Counted from the stretch's first letter, positions 1-9,597 are shown. The stretch is 64,000 nt of DNA from Candidatus Peribacteria bacterium (GCA_018652265.1 JABICL010000002.1:1-64000), one strand, 5' to 3'. Notes: generated from the letters alone by a model not told the origin. Numbers and translations: made by a program.

Positions 1-2
1 AG

Positions 3-119
3 CATTGGGAAGTTGCGTGGGCAGTTAATTTGATCAATCATAGACCACGAAAAAGACTAGGCTATCGAACTCCTCATCAAGTATTTCATGAAATCAAGGA
101 GTGTTGCACTTCGGGGTAG
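3..119 (+). pseudogene. C-terminal end of IS30-family-like transposase (runs off window start)
   Basis: Frame 3 translates HWEVAWAVNLINHRPRKRLGYRTPHQVFHEIKECCTSG*; NHRPRKRLGYRTPxxVF is the typical IS30 DDE transposase tail. Only the 3' end is visible, so intact or partial status is unknown. Confidence 0.75.
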
Positions 120-280
120 AATCTAGGCTGGCCCCATTTATTTTTCTGGAAATATGTTCTAATAATAATTCTGAGCTTATCGATGAGAAGGATGGATTTC
201 TTTGTTGAATTCGGATTCCTCTTTGATTGCCAGATTGTCTGTTTTATGGTAAAATAGCATTAGTTCTAAAACTAACAAAA

Positions 281-1621
281 ATGCTTAAATTTCGGCTAGA
301 TAGAGCTAGATTCTTGATTGCTCTTGCGGCAATTGCACTTGGTGGGACATCCATCGTGGCATCTCTTGTGCCTTCAAATCTGGCAGAGGATTTTAATGAA
401 AGAATTGTACGAGCAGAAAAAGTATATGCTTCATCAATCATTCCCCTATCTCAGTACGAACAAAAATTATTGAATACCAAAATAAATAAACTTCTAAATC
501 GAGAAATAATATTCAAAGCACCTATAGAGTCTCTAAAAGATGATGAACTTAATAACAAAGATCATGGATATGCTATCTGGAAAATTCCACTAAAGAATTA
601 TCCGGGATGGATAGAAATGAAAGACAATTGGATAAATGTAGATGTTCAACTTAATCCTAATCGTATAAAAAGATTCTTAGACGGAAATATAATGCATCAG
701 ATAGATCTAAGTTCTAATGCACAAATTTTTGCAATATCGAAATATGAAGTTGATATGAAAGACGTCGAAGAATTACTAAAAGCAAATGTGTACGGAGAAA
801 TGCATGATGGCTGGGAGTTAGATGAGGAAGCTACAAACAAAAACATATTCAACGCTATTTCTGATGATTCACTAGAGATAGAAGTTGCATTACTTGGATC
901 AAAAGGAGAAATAGTAAATAGAAGTAATCTAGATATGGGAAACTTAAAACTTTTATCTATTGGAAAATCCGATTTCTCTGGATCGACTTCTGCAAGAGTA
1001 TTCAATGTAGAAAAGGCAATGGAAGAGCATATAAATGGAGTAATTATCGCACCTGGAGAAACATTTTCTTTCTTATCTGCGGTAGGAAACGAAATAGAAG
1101 AATATACTGGATGGAAAACATCTCTTGGAATATTTAATGGAACTGAGCTTAAGCCAACTCCTGGCGGTGGAGTATGCCAAGCATCCACGACTGTGTATCG
1201 AGCTGCGCTTGCTGCAGGACTTACCATAGAAGAACAACGTAATCACAGTCTGTATGTAACTTATTATAAGAAATATGGTGAAGGGCTAGATGCAACAATT
1301 TATCCACATCATCAGGACCTGAGATTTACAAACAACACTCCAAGTTACATTCTGTTACTTGCAGAAGTAGAAGGAAACATGGCAGAAGTAAAAGTTTACG
1401 GAACACATGATGGTAGAAAAGTTGCACTAAACGGTCCATACAGATCTCATAATGCTCCAAACGAAGTAAGAACCAGAGCATTGCAAGAGACAGAGATAAT
1501 CTGGGAACGCAGGATCACACACCCTGCCAAGAAGCCTCAATCTGAGGTTCTAATTTCCAGGTATTACGATGAAATCCCCGAAATACCTACATATTATGAG
1601 TTTGAGGATGTTTCATCTTGA
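281..1621 (+). CDS. VanW family protein
   Basis: ORF 227..1621, likely start MLKFRLDRARF. C-terminal half has VanW features (NGVIIAPGETFSFLSAVG, PGGGVCQASTTVYRAALAAGL, RNHSLYVTYY). Confidence 0.8.
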   Translation: MLKFRLDRARFLIALAAIALGGTSIVASLVPSNLAEDFNERIVRAEKVYASSIIPLSQYEQKLLNTKINKLLNREIIFKAPIESLKDDELNNKDHGYAIWKIPLKNYPGWIEMKDNWINVDVQLNPNRIKRFLDGNIMHQIDLSSNAQIFAISKYEVDMKDVEELLKANVYGEMHDGWELDEEATNKNIFNAISDDSLEIEVALLGSKGEIVNRSNLDMGNLKLLSIGKSDFSGSTSARVFNVEKAMEEHINGVIIAPGETFSFLSAVGNEIEEYTGWKTSLGIFNGTELKPTPGGGVCQASTTVYRAALAAGLTIEEQRNHSLYVTYYKKYGEGLDATIYPHHQDLRFTNNTPSYILLLAEVEGNMAEVKVYGTHDGRKVALNGPYRSHNAPNEVRTRALQETEIIWERRITHPAKKPQSEVLISRYYDEIPEIPTYYEFEDVSS

Positions 1622-1627
1622 GAAGAT

Positions 1628-1733
1628 GCTTCGACACACCCTTCGACAGATAAGAACTGAAGGTCGTTTGTCGCGCTACGCGCTCCTCACTCCTCTTCCA
1701 GTTCTTATCTGCTCAGGATGGCTCAGCATGACA
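1628..1733. repeat. Family-3 dispersed repeat (CTTCGACAC...GCTCAGCATGACA)
   Basis: gcttcgacacacccttcgacagataagaactg...cagttcttatctgctcaggatggctcagcatgaca; internal inverted repeat; related copies near 1931 and 20336. Confidence 0.7.
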
Positions 1734-1930
1734 TAATAATGATATTTAGACCGCTTGACATAACGTAAAATCAAGCGTACTTTCTTAACAGTACAAATGA
1801 TCAAATTTTACGTCAATCTCTGCGCCACAAAGAATCTCTATATTAGAGAAGGGGCTTAGATGTAATAACGAATCACCTACAAAGCCCCCAAGAATATGCA
1901 GGGCTTGTTACTTTCGATCTTTTAAAAACA

Positions 1931-2024
1931 TATGTCATGCTGAGCCACTCTGAGAGAGTGTGCACTTGAAGCGAAGCGTAGCGACGCTTAAGTGTCACGA
2001 GTCGAAGAGTGTGTCGAAGCACAT
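1931..2024. repeat. Family-3 dispersed repeat, opposite orientation
   Basis: atgtcatgctgagccactctgagag...gagtcgaagagtgtgtcgaagcac, inverted relative to 1628..1733. Confidence 0.65.
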
Positions 2025-2220
2025 AGACAAAAAGTGATCTGTTTTCTGTGGATATAATGGTCCGACAACGGACATGACACAGAAAATGGTTGTCAGTTTT
2101 TCGAAGGATTGTGTTGATGAAAAGAAGAAACATCGGAAAGCGAGAACTGAAGGCTACAATGAAGAGAATTAAAAGAGGCCTCTCGCACATGCCGCCGCCA
2201 CAAACTGACAAACCCCGCTC

Positions 2221-2243
2221 CGACGAGTAACTATTACTCGTCG
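2221..2243. repeat. Perfect 10-bp-stem hairpin
   Basis: CGACGAGTAA-CTA-TTACTCGTCG. Confidence 0.6.
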
Positions 2244-2404
2244 TAGCGATACGCTCCCTCGAATCCCCGCATTCGGGGGAGCAAAATCTACAAAGAAACC
2301 AGATCATTTTTTGCTTGCCATGTCGTAGTTTCGAGCCTGCCGAGGAACGAAGACGGGCAACTAATCACTAACTAGAATTTTATATATTTTTACCCAAAAT
2401 AATT

Positions 2405-2560
2405 ATGAACACAGCAGAAAGACTTAAAGCAATCTCAGTTATTGAAACTGAACCAGATGAAGACACTGAAAATGTTGGAGATGTAAACACAGGATTAATA
2501 ACAGAATTAACAGTATGTGCAATAGGACAATTGAATGATGATGAAGTTGAATTATTGTAA
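2405..2560 (+). CDS. small acidic hypothetical protein (51 aa)
   Basis: ATG..TAA translates MNTAERLKAISVIETEPDEDTENVGDVNTGLITELTVCAIGQLNDDEVELL; lies just upstream of another acidic ORF. Not in the supplied track because of length. Confidence 0.45.
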   Translation: MNTAERLKAISVIETEPDEDTENVGDVNTGLITELTVCAIGQLNDDEVELL

Positions 2561-2580
2561 TAAAAAATCAAAAAAATAAT

Positions 2581-2871
2581 ATGATGTCCGCAAATCCAGA
2601 ATTGGCAGAAGCTCTTGCTGTGGAAGATGAACTAGATGCAATTGATCCTGCATTAATAGATGCAGAATTTGATATTCCTTTGTGTACAGACCCAAGAAGA
2701 GATCTGATCAAAAATCTAGATTCTATGAATCGTTCTCAACTTCTTGCTCTAGCATATTCATTTAAAGATGTAATAAATGACTTAGATGATATTGCAACAA
2801 AAGAAGAATTGTATGAACTAAGAGAAAGGCTCAAAAAAATCATAGCAATGGGCAATGGAACATTAAATTAA
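2581..2871 (+). CDS. hypothetical acidic protein
   Basis: 96-aa ORF, acidic N-terminus and helical C-terminus, intergenic position. Confidence 0.55.
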   Translation: MMSANPELAEALAVEDELDAIDPALIDAEFDIPLCTDPRRDLIKNLDSMNRSQLLALAYSFKDVINDLDDIATKEELYELRERLKKIIAMGNGTLN

Positions 2872-2913
2872 CACCTACCCACTACAAACCTCCTCCGCTA
2901 ATCTACAGCAAGA

Positions 2914-4359
2914 ATGTTTTTTATATTCTCTGCTATCTCGTATGCGATAGGTATAGCCTTGATCATATTTGTGATCATGCAGAAAAAAGAGCCTACTGCC
3001 ACACTTGCATGGATATTTGTAATAGTCGCACTACCAATCGTTGGAGTAATTTTCTATCTATGGTTTGGATACAGCAGAATAGAAAGGCGAATACACAAGA
3101 GACAAAAAAGTAATCAAGAAATAGAAAGGCAACTTGGAAATATAGAAAATACCCTCACAGAATATGAAATTCTCTCAGAAGATTCTTTTGATACGATGGT
3201 ACAAAAGGAGCTTTCACAAGTAACAAAAGGTATAGATGGATTTTCTATTACACATGGAAATTCTTTTAAGCTGATCACAGAACCCGCCGAAGTATTTTCT
3301 CGCATAGAAGAAGCTATAGAAAATGCAAAAGATTCAATTCATATGGAGTACTACATATTTAGAAGAGACAAAACTGGGAAAAGGATTCGAGACCTACTTA
3401 TAAAAGCTGCAAAAAGAGGAGTAGAAGTTAGACTACTCACAGATGGCGTAGGATCATGGACCATAGGAGATGTATTTATTCTGCCTTTACTGCAAGCAGG
3501 AGCTAAATTTGCGAGATATTTACCTGTTACATTTCTAGGAAGACCATGGCATTGGAATCTAAGAAATCACAGAAAGATCGCAATCTTCGACGGAACACTT
3601 GGAATGATAGGAAGTATAAACATAGGAAATGAATATAGATTTCGCACTGGAGGAGAACATGATTATTATGACACTCAAATAATCTGCAAAGGCCCTGTGG
3701 TTCAACAGTTACAAGAAGTATTTGCTTCGGATTGGTTCTTTGCCACAAAAGAAAATTTACTAGAATCAGATAGATACTTCCCGTTACCTGAAAGAAGTGG
3801 ATCAGAAACTGGGCAGATAGCAGATTCAGGGCCAGATGATCCTAGGTATACGCTACACGAAATGATATGTGCAGCTATTCATGCAGCTGAGCACTCAGTA
3901 AAAATCACAACTCCATACTTTATTCCAGATCAAGCTCTAATCGTAGCCATGAGAACGGCGGCGCTTAGAGGAGTAAAAGTAGAAGTTATGCTCGCTCACC
4001 ATTTCCCAAGTTTGCACGAAAGGCTTTTCTTCTTTGCGGCTAGATCATATTACGAAGACTTGCTGAGTTATGGAATAAAAATATATGAACACACTCCTGG
4101 ATTTCTACACGAAAAAAGCGTGACCGTGGATTCTGCTTGGGCATCTATAGGTACAGCAAATATGGATACCAGAAGTTTTCAACTTAACTTCGAAGTAAAT
4201 GTAAATTTCTATTCAAAAGAAACTGTGAAAAAATTAGATGATCACTTTAATGAAAATATTGATCATTGCAAAGAGATTGATCTGGAGAAATTCAAAAAAA
4301 GACCATTGATTGAGCAGGGTGCGGAGAATGTCATGCGGTTGTTTTCGCCTATTCTGTGA
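2914..4359 (+). CDS. cls: cardiolipin synthase (phospholipase D family)
   Basis: Two N-terminal TM helices and two HxK motifs (HRKIAIFDGTLGMIGSINIGNEY; HEKSVTVDSAWASIGTANMDTRSF). Confidence 0.93.
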   Translation: MFFIFSAISYAIGIALIIFVIMQKKEPTATLAWIFVIVALPIVGVIFYLWFGYSRIERRIHKRQKSNQEIERQLGNIENTLTEYEILSEDSFDTMVQKELSQVTKGIDGFSITHGNSFKLITEPAEVFSRIEEAIENAKDSIHMEYYIFRRDKTGKRIRDLLIKAAKRGVEVRLLTDGVGSWTIGDVFILPLLQAGAKFARYLPVTFLGRPWHWNLRNHRKIAIFDGTLGMIGSINIGNEYRFRTGGEHDYYDTQIICKGPVVQQLQEVFASDWFFATKENLLESDRYFPLPERSGSETGQIADSGPDDPRYTLHEMICAAIHAAEHSVKITTPYFIPDQALIVAMRTAALRGVKVEVMLAHHFPSLHERLFFFAARSYYEDLLSYGIKIYEHTPGFLHEKSVTVDSAWASIGTANMDTRSFQLNFEVNVNFYSKETVKKLDDHFNENIDHCKEIDLEKFKKRPLIEQGAENVMRLFSPIL

Positions 4360-4369
4360 ACAATCTGAC

Positions 4370-4446
4370 TCTCAACTCGTTGTGCTTTCCTCGAGCTTTC
4401 GCCTATGGCGAAAATCGAGAGGCAGCACAACTCACTCGAGTAAAGC
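4370..4446. repeat. Family-1 palindromic element
   Basis: ctctcaactcgttgtgctttcctcgagcTTTCGCCtatGGCGAAAatcgagaggcagcacaactcactcgag; near-identical to the copies at 37051 and 62062. Confidence 0.85.
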
Positions 4447-4465
4447 CAATTAATTTACCACTACA

Positions 4466-5404
4466 CTAAACAGCGTGTTCCGGCACCTCTCCTTTGCTAA
4501 ACTCATCCATAGACTCAAAACAATCCAAATACATATTCCTCATACTATCATCTGCATAGAAAGCTATATGAGGAGTAGTAACTACATTTGGCATTCCTAT
4601 AAGTTCTTTGTTTTCTTCGAAGTTTTTTTCGTGCTCTAGAACATCAAGTAGTGCATGTCCTACTTTTCCGGATTTAAGTGCATCTACTAAAGCTTTTGTA
4701 TCTATTATCTCTCCCCTAGCTGTATTTATAATAACTACCCCATCTTTCATAGCACTTAATGATTTTGCATTTACCATATGAGTAGTCTCCTCAGTTGCAG
4801 GAACATGCAATGTGATTACATCGCTTCTTTCAAAGATATCATCCATAGTCACATAACTCACTCCTATTGCACTAAGCTCTTCGTTCTTATGATGATCGAA
4901 GGCAAGAATCTTCATGCCAAATCCATTCGCGATTTGTGCAACCTTTGATCCTATTTTTCCCGTTCCAACGATACCAATTATCTTTCCTTTTAATGCCATT
5001 CCACGCAGGCCATGATAATCAAATTCACCAGCCTCTACTCTGTCGTCTGCCTCGGCAACATGGCGGACTGCAGATAAAAATATCGCAAACACATGCTCAG
5101 CAATCACATGTGATCCATAGTCTGGAACATTACATACCGTTATCCCCTTCCCTTTGCATGTTTCTAGATCTATATGATTATAACCAACAGATCTGGTAGC
5201 AATTAACTTTAGATTTGGCAGCTTCTCTATAACCTCTTTTGTAAGCTTCGAATATATAAATGGAGAAATAACTTCCGCATCTTTACATTCTTCTATTAGA
5301 TCATCTCCGTTCAATTCCCCTTCCACAATTTTCGCTTCTGGGAATCTATCTTTTACAAGCTTCTGGTCTTCTTTGTCTACTTCGAGGAATGTTATGTTTG
5401 GCAT
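4466..5404 (-). CDS. D-isomer-specific 2-hydroxyacid dehydrogenase
   Basis: Rossmann motif GIVGTGKIGSKVA, TARGEIID, catalytic His region TTPHIAFYADDSMRNM. Confidence 0.9.
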   Translation of the reverse strand: MPNITFLEVDKEDQKLVKDRFPEAKIVEGELNGDDLIEECKDAEVISPFIYSKLTKEVIEKLPNLKLIATRSVGYNHIDLETCKGKGITVCNVPDYGSHVIAEHVFAIFLSAVRHVAEADDRVEAGEFDYHGLRGMALKGKIIGIVGTGKIGSKVAQIANGFGMKILAFDHHKNEELSAIGVSYVTMDDIFERSDVITLHVPATEETTHMVNAKSLSAMKDGVVIINTARGEIIDTKALVDALKSGKVGHALLDVLEHEKNFEENKELIGMPNVVTTPHIAFYADDSMRNMYLDCFESMDEFSKGEVPEHAV

Positions 5405-5515
5405 AGTTAGAGATTATCATATTGTGGGTATTTTAGGTATTTTAAGTATCTTAGGTAAGATTTAATACAGATCAACACAGAAATATATAGATAAATTTAG
5501 GCTGATAGAAAAAGT

Positions 5516-5626
5516 AGCAAGCGTGCAGGTGGTATTTTGCGTAAGAAATCATTCTTGGGTACCAATATATTATCAATCCCATGTTGATTTCGTCGCATAT
5601 ACCACCTTAAGCACGTGAGCGGAGTG
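5516..5626. repeat. Family-2 element, arm type 1 + core A
   Basis: agcaagcgtgcaggtggtattttgcgtaagaaatcattcttgggtaccaatatattatcaatcccatgttgatttcgtcgcatataccaccttaagcacgtgagcgg; imperfect terminal inverted repeats. Confidence 0.85.
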
Positions 5627-8335
5627 TTACGAAATCTCCAGCTTCCCATTTATCTTCTCAATCTTCTGTATCGCATCCTTCTCTTTTTGCTTCTCTTTTT
5701 CTACAACATCACTTGCTGCATTCTCCACAAATTTTGCATTACCCAACTTCGCCTGTACGCCCTTCAAAAACTTTTCTAATTGTTCTTTCTCTTTTGTAAG
5801 TTTTTCTTTTTCTTTTTCAGCATCTATCAAACCTTCAAGTGGAACATGAACTTCAACATGTTTTGTAAATGCACTCGCAGTATTTTCTCCTTCATATTTA
5901 GAGCTTTGAGCTTTTATATTATCTACTTTTGCAAGTCGCTTTATTTCTTCTGAAAGTTCACCGAGTAATTCTTCTGAGTTTTTTGTAACAAAAATCACAT
6001 TCACTTTTTTGCCAGATTCAATTGAATGCTCACTTCTTATTCTTCGAATAGCAGATATAACATCTATCATTATCTGAAGATCAGAAGCTGCTTTTTCATC
6101 TTTCAATTTTTCATCAGCCTTTGGCCACTCTGCCTGAATAAGCGGAACATCATCACCGTGCTTAAAACTAGCCCATAATTCTTCTGTAACAAACGGACAA
6201 TATGGATGAAGTAATTTAAGAATCATTCTCATGGCATATACCATTACTTCTGGATTCGCATTCTCTTTACTAAGCTCCAGATACCAATCACAGAAATAAT
6301 CCCAAACAAAACTATATATCCTCTCTCCTACTTCACTGAGTTTATAATTTTCCATTCCTTCAGTTACATCTTCAACTAGCTTCTGCAACTCTGACATCAA
6401 TGCCCGATCAACCAGATTCATCTTGCTAATCACTAATCGCTTACCGCTAATCGCTTCTAAACTTCCAGGATTAACACCACCCGATTCACATTTCATAAGT
6501 ACAAATCTCCCCGCATTCCAAAGCTTATTCACAAAATTCCTATATCCAGCAATTTTTTCTTCGTACAATCTAAAATCATTACCAGGACTCTGTCCTACAA
6601 TCATAGACATACGAAGTGCATCTGCACCGAACTGCGGAATAACTTCTAGTGGATCTATACAAGTAGATGGATCTGACTTGCTCATTTTTTTACCATCACG
6701 CGTTCTTATAAGACCATGCAAATAAACCGTATCAAAAGGTATCTGACCTGTTGCATAGGTTGTCATAAGAATCATACGTGCAACCCAGAAAAACAAGATG
6801 TCATATCCTGTTTCCATTACAGAAGTAGGATGGAATTTCTGGAAGTCTGGACTTTTTTCCAGTAAATCCTCAAGGCTTAGAGAATTGTCACCAGTTAATT
6901 TTGGATCTATAAGAGTACTCCATGTCCAAAGACCAGAAGAGAACCAAGTATCTAGTGTATCTGGATCTTGAATCCATTTGTCTCCTTCTGGAGGCTCTAC
7001 TCCTACATGCATATCGGAACTTGCAGATCCTTCTTTGTACCAAACAGGCACACGGTGCCCCCACCATATCTGTCTACTCACACACCAATCACGAAGATTA
7101 TCTATCCAGTGGAAATAAGTTTTTTCGAATCTATCTGGAATTATTTTTATATCTCCATTTCGTATCACACTCTGCATAACTTCTTTTAAACTCATGTGCT
7201 TCTTGCTTCCGGCAGGCCACGATATTACTTCTTTATTTACATCAACAAACCACTGTTCTTTTATTTGTGGCTCTACTTTTCCTTTGCCTCTATAACTCAC
7301 TGCAACTCTGTGCTCGTAATCTTCATCTACTTTTAAAAGAAGACCCTTCTTATCCAGTTTTTTCACTATCTTCTCTCTTGCCTCTTCTATTCCCATACCA
7401 GCAAATTCTTTTGCTACCGGAAGTAAGTTACCTTCGAAATCTATTATCTGCTCTTTGTCGAGCTCATGTCTTTCTGCAATTTCAAAATCAACGTGAGAGT
7501 GCCATGGAGTTATAGTCATACAACCAGTACCAAAAACGGGGTCTATGGCCTTGTCTTTTATAACAGTCGCTGTGATCTTTCCATTTATCCATTCACATTC
7601 GAATTGATCACCGTGTTTGTACTTCGTATATCTTTTATCGTCTGGATGCATTACCACATACTTATCTCCAAATTTTGTTTCTGGTCTAGCTGTACCTATT
7701 TCGAAAGGACCATATTTAAAAGTATAGAAAGGTGATTTCTCATCTTTGTATTCCATTTCGTCATCCGACACTGTTGTTTTCATCTTCGGATCCCAGTTCA
7801 CAATTCTATGACCTCTATATATAAGCCCATCCTTATACATTTTTACAAAGACTTCATTCACACAACGACTTAATGATGCATCCATCGTATAACGCTCGCG
7901 TGACCAATCACAACTGGCTCCCATTTTTCTTACCTGTGATCTAATAGTGTCTTGGCTGTTATCTACAAAATGAGCAATCCTCTTAAGCAGCTCTTCTCTT
8001 CCAAGGGCAGCGCGCGGATCTGCAATTTTTTCTTCTTCTTGGATCTTTTTTATAACCACACTCTCTGTAGCTATCGCTGCATGATCTGTACCAGGAAGCC
8101 ACAAAGCTTCTTTTCCTTGCATACGTGCAAATCTGACAAATATATCTTCTAGTGCAAGCATGACTGCATGACCTAGATGTAATTGTCCTGTTGCATTTGG
8201 TGGAGGCATAGAGACTGTGAACGATTCCTTATCTGAACTTGCATCAGCTTTGAATGCATTAGCCTCTTCCCACATTTTGTATATGCGATCTTCTACTGCC
8301 TTTGGATCATATGCTTTATCTAGCATTCGAATCAC
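5627..8335 (-). CDS. valS: valyl-tRNA synthetase
   Basis: PPPNATGQLHLGHA (HIGH motif), KMSKSDP (KMSKS motif), C-terminal coiled coil. Confidence 0.97.
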   Translation of the reverse strand: MIRMLDKAYDPKAVEDRIYKMWEEANAFKADASSDKESFTVSMPPPNATGQLHLGHAVMLALEDIFVRFARMQGKEALWLPGTDHAAIATESVVIKKIQEEEKIADPRAALGREELLKRIAHFVDNSQDTIRSQVRKMGASCDWSRERYTMDASLSRCVNEVFVKMYKDGLIYRGHRIVNWDPKMKTTVSDDEMEYKDEKSPFYTFKYGPFEIGTARPETKFGDKYVVMHPDDKRYTKYKHGDQFECEWINGKITATVIKDKAIDPVFGTGCMTITPWHSHVDFEIAERHELDKEQIIDFEGNLLPVAKEFAGMGIEEAREKIVKKLDKKGLLLKVDEDYEHRVAVSYRGKGKVEPQIKEQWFVDVNKEVISWPAGSKKHMSLKEVMQSVIRNGDIKIIPDRFEKTYFHWIDNLRDWCVSRQIWWGHRVPVWYKEGSASSDMHVGVEPPEGDKWIQDPDTLDTWFSSGLWTWSTLIDPKLTGDNSLSLEDLLEKSPDFQKFHPTSVMETGYDILFFWVARMILMTTYATGQIPFDTVYLHGLIRTRDGKKMSKSDPSTCIDPLEVIPQFGADALRMSMIVGQSPGNDFRLYEEKIAGYRNFVNKLWNAGRFVLMKCESGGVNPGSLEAISGKRLVISKMNLVDRALMSELQKLVEDVTEGMENYKLSEVGERIYSFVWDYFCDWYLELSKENANPEVMVYAMRMILKLLHPYCPFVTEELWASFKHGDDVPLIQAEWPKADEKLKDEKAASDLQIMIDVISAIRRIRSEHSIESGKKVNVIFVTKNSEELLGELSEEIKRLAKVDNIKAQSSKYEGENTASAFTKHVEVHVPLEGLIDAEKEKEKLTKEKEQLEKFLKGVQAKLGNAKFVENAASDVVEKEKQKEKDAIQKIEKINGKLEIS

Positions 8336-8350
8336 AGTTTAACAGCTTTA

Positions 8351-8406
8351 GTGTCGCGTTGCTCCTGCAGCGCGAAGTTTTTCGCGGGGCAGGAGCCCCG
8401 CGACAC
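8351..8406. repeat. Long imperfect palindrome between valS and next ORF
   Basis: TGTCGCGttGCTCCTGCagCGCGAAgtttTTCGCGgGGCAGGAGCcccCGCGACA, three nested stems. Confidence 0.8.
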
Positions 8407-8437
8407 AATGGATAGGAAAGTGGAAATATGTTAGTCT

Positions 8438-8896
8438 TTGATTGCTATGATAGGAGGAATAACAACACCACATGGCACGGTTGTAGCCAGAGGATCTCGA
8501 TTCAAAGCCGGAGTTGAACTTGTTAAAGAAGAATTTAAAAATAACATTGATGGAAGAGATATTTTCTGGAACACGTTTGCAGCTATAAAAAACAGTGTAA
8601 CAGGAACAGTTCGTGCAGTTGGACAAATTATTCCCAGCATCCTAAATGCTGGAAGTAAACAACAATTTGAAACATACAGAGAAGGTGAACCTTCTGGCAT
8701 AATTGGTAACGCAGCAGGAAATGTTATCAGAACTGCAAAAAGCGGAAATATAGGCGGAACAATAAGTGCTGCAGTTGCAGAATTACCAGACATTGCAACG
8801 GATGTTCCTATGAGCGCATTAGGACAAGCCCCATATAGCATAAGAGCAGTTTCGGATAATTCTCGATATGCAAGTGCCACTAAGTTGGCAGCCTGA
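8438..8896 (+). CDS. hypothetical protein
   Basis: 152-aa Gly/Ala-rich ORF. An antisense 149-aa ORF covers the same stretch, so the strand is somewhat uncertain. Confidence 0.5.
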   Translation: MIAMIGGITTPHGTVVARGSRFKAGVELVKEEFKNNIDGRDIFWNTFAAIKNSVTGTVRAVGQIIPSILNAGSKQQFETYREGEPSGIIGNAAGNVIRTAKSGNIGGTISAAVAELPDIATDVPMSALGQAPYSIRAVSDNSRYASATKLAA

Positions 8897-8988
8897 TAAC
8901 ATAAAGGCTTAATTGAGCTAAATCATTTGATCTTGCCAATCCTCGCTCTCTTACGTACTATTTGGACGTTAATTACCCCAATTTCACT

Positions 8989-9339
8989 ATGAAAAAGATA
9001 TTCGCATCCCTAGTTTTCGGTCTCACTCTAGCAAGTGTTTCCGCTCCTGCTTTTGCAGCAAACCCAACTCGTCACAATCAGCCTCGTCCAAACAGAAGAG
9101 CTATTAAAAGTGATGCTCTAGCTGCTTACAAAAGAAGATCTAACAGAACTTTTGCAAGACAGAGATACAGCTCACTAGTACAAAGAGTTGTAAAATCTCT
9201 CCCTTCTCGCCTAGCAATCACAGGAGGAGGAAGAACTCATTCAGATTACAGAATAATCAACAGACCAACAGCAAGAGGAGTCAATAGCTGGACACTCAAA
9301 GCACACTGCTCAGCAAACTCAAGACGCTGCGGTAAATAA
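8989..9339 (+). CDS. secreted basic hypothetical protein
   Basis: Start MKKIFASLVFGLTLASVSAPAFA-AN (clear signal peptide), then Arg-rich mature region ending CSANSRRCGK. Confidence 0.65.
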   Translation: MKKIFASLVFGLTLASVSAPAFAANPTRHNQPRPNRRAIKSDALAAYKRRSNRTFARQRYSSLVQRVVKSLPSRLAITGGGRTHSDYRIINRPTARGVNSWTLKAHCSANSRRCGK

Positions 9340-9340
9340 T

Positions 9341-9544
9341 TTAATCTTCTTCGTAAAAAGCAGAAAAGACGGTGAAGTCGAGAAAATCGACGTCGCCGTC
9401 TCTGTCGTAGTCTGATTCCACTTGTGTCTTCAGGAAATCATTTCCTTCTAGAATACGTGCAAATGCTTTCTGTGAACCTGAGAGTACAGAAGTTATAACG
9501 ATGGACAGACTCAAAATAAATATGGCGAAGTAAATTTTACGCAT
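9341..9544 (-). CDS. short secreted protein with single dockerin/EF-hand-like motif
   Basis: MRKIYFAIFILSLSIVITSVLSGSQKAFA signal or anchor, then DYDRDGDVDFLDFTVFSAFYEED (Ca-binding-loop-like). Confidence 0.5.
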   Translation of the reverse strand: MRKIYFAIFILSLSIVITSVLSGSQKAFARILEGNDFLKTQVESDYDRDGDVDFLDFTVFSAFYEED

Positions 9545-9597
9545 CTGGTTATTATAGCACAATTTTATACTTTTATGAAGTCGCGGATAAAAAGCGA

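Noticed and set aside
697-1227. Antisense ORFs within vanW, comEC, rmuC, the 1559-aa gene and others (for example 697..1227, 29034..29441, 43058..43573)
   Set aside because: Shadow ORFs opposite well-supported coding frames; no domain evidence.
1873-2307. 144-aa minus-strand ORF
   Set aside because: Runs across Family-3 repeats and hairpins; Cys/Ser/Arg-rich composition typical of a chance ORF; no recognisable domain.
8431-8880. 149-aa minus-strand ORF opposite 8438..8896
   Set aside because: Plus strand preferred for its position after the palindrome and typical Gly/Ala/Ile protein composition, but this is not certain.
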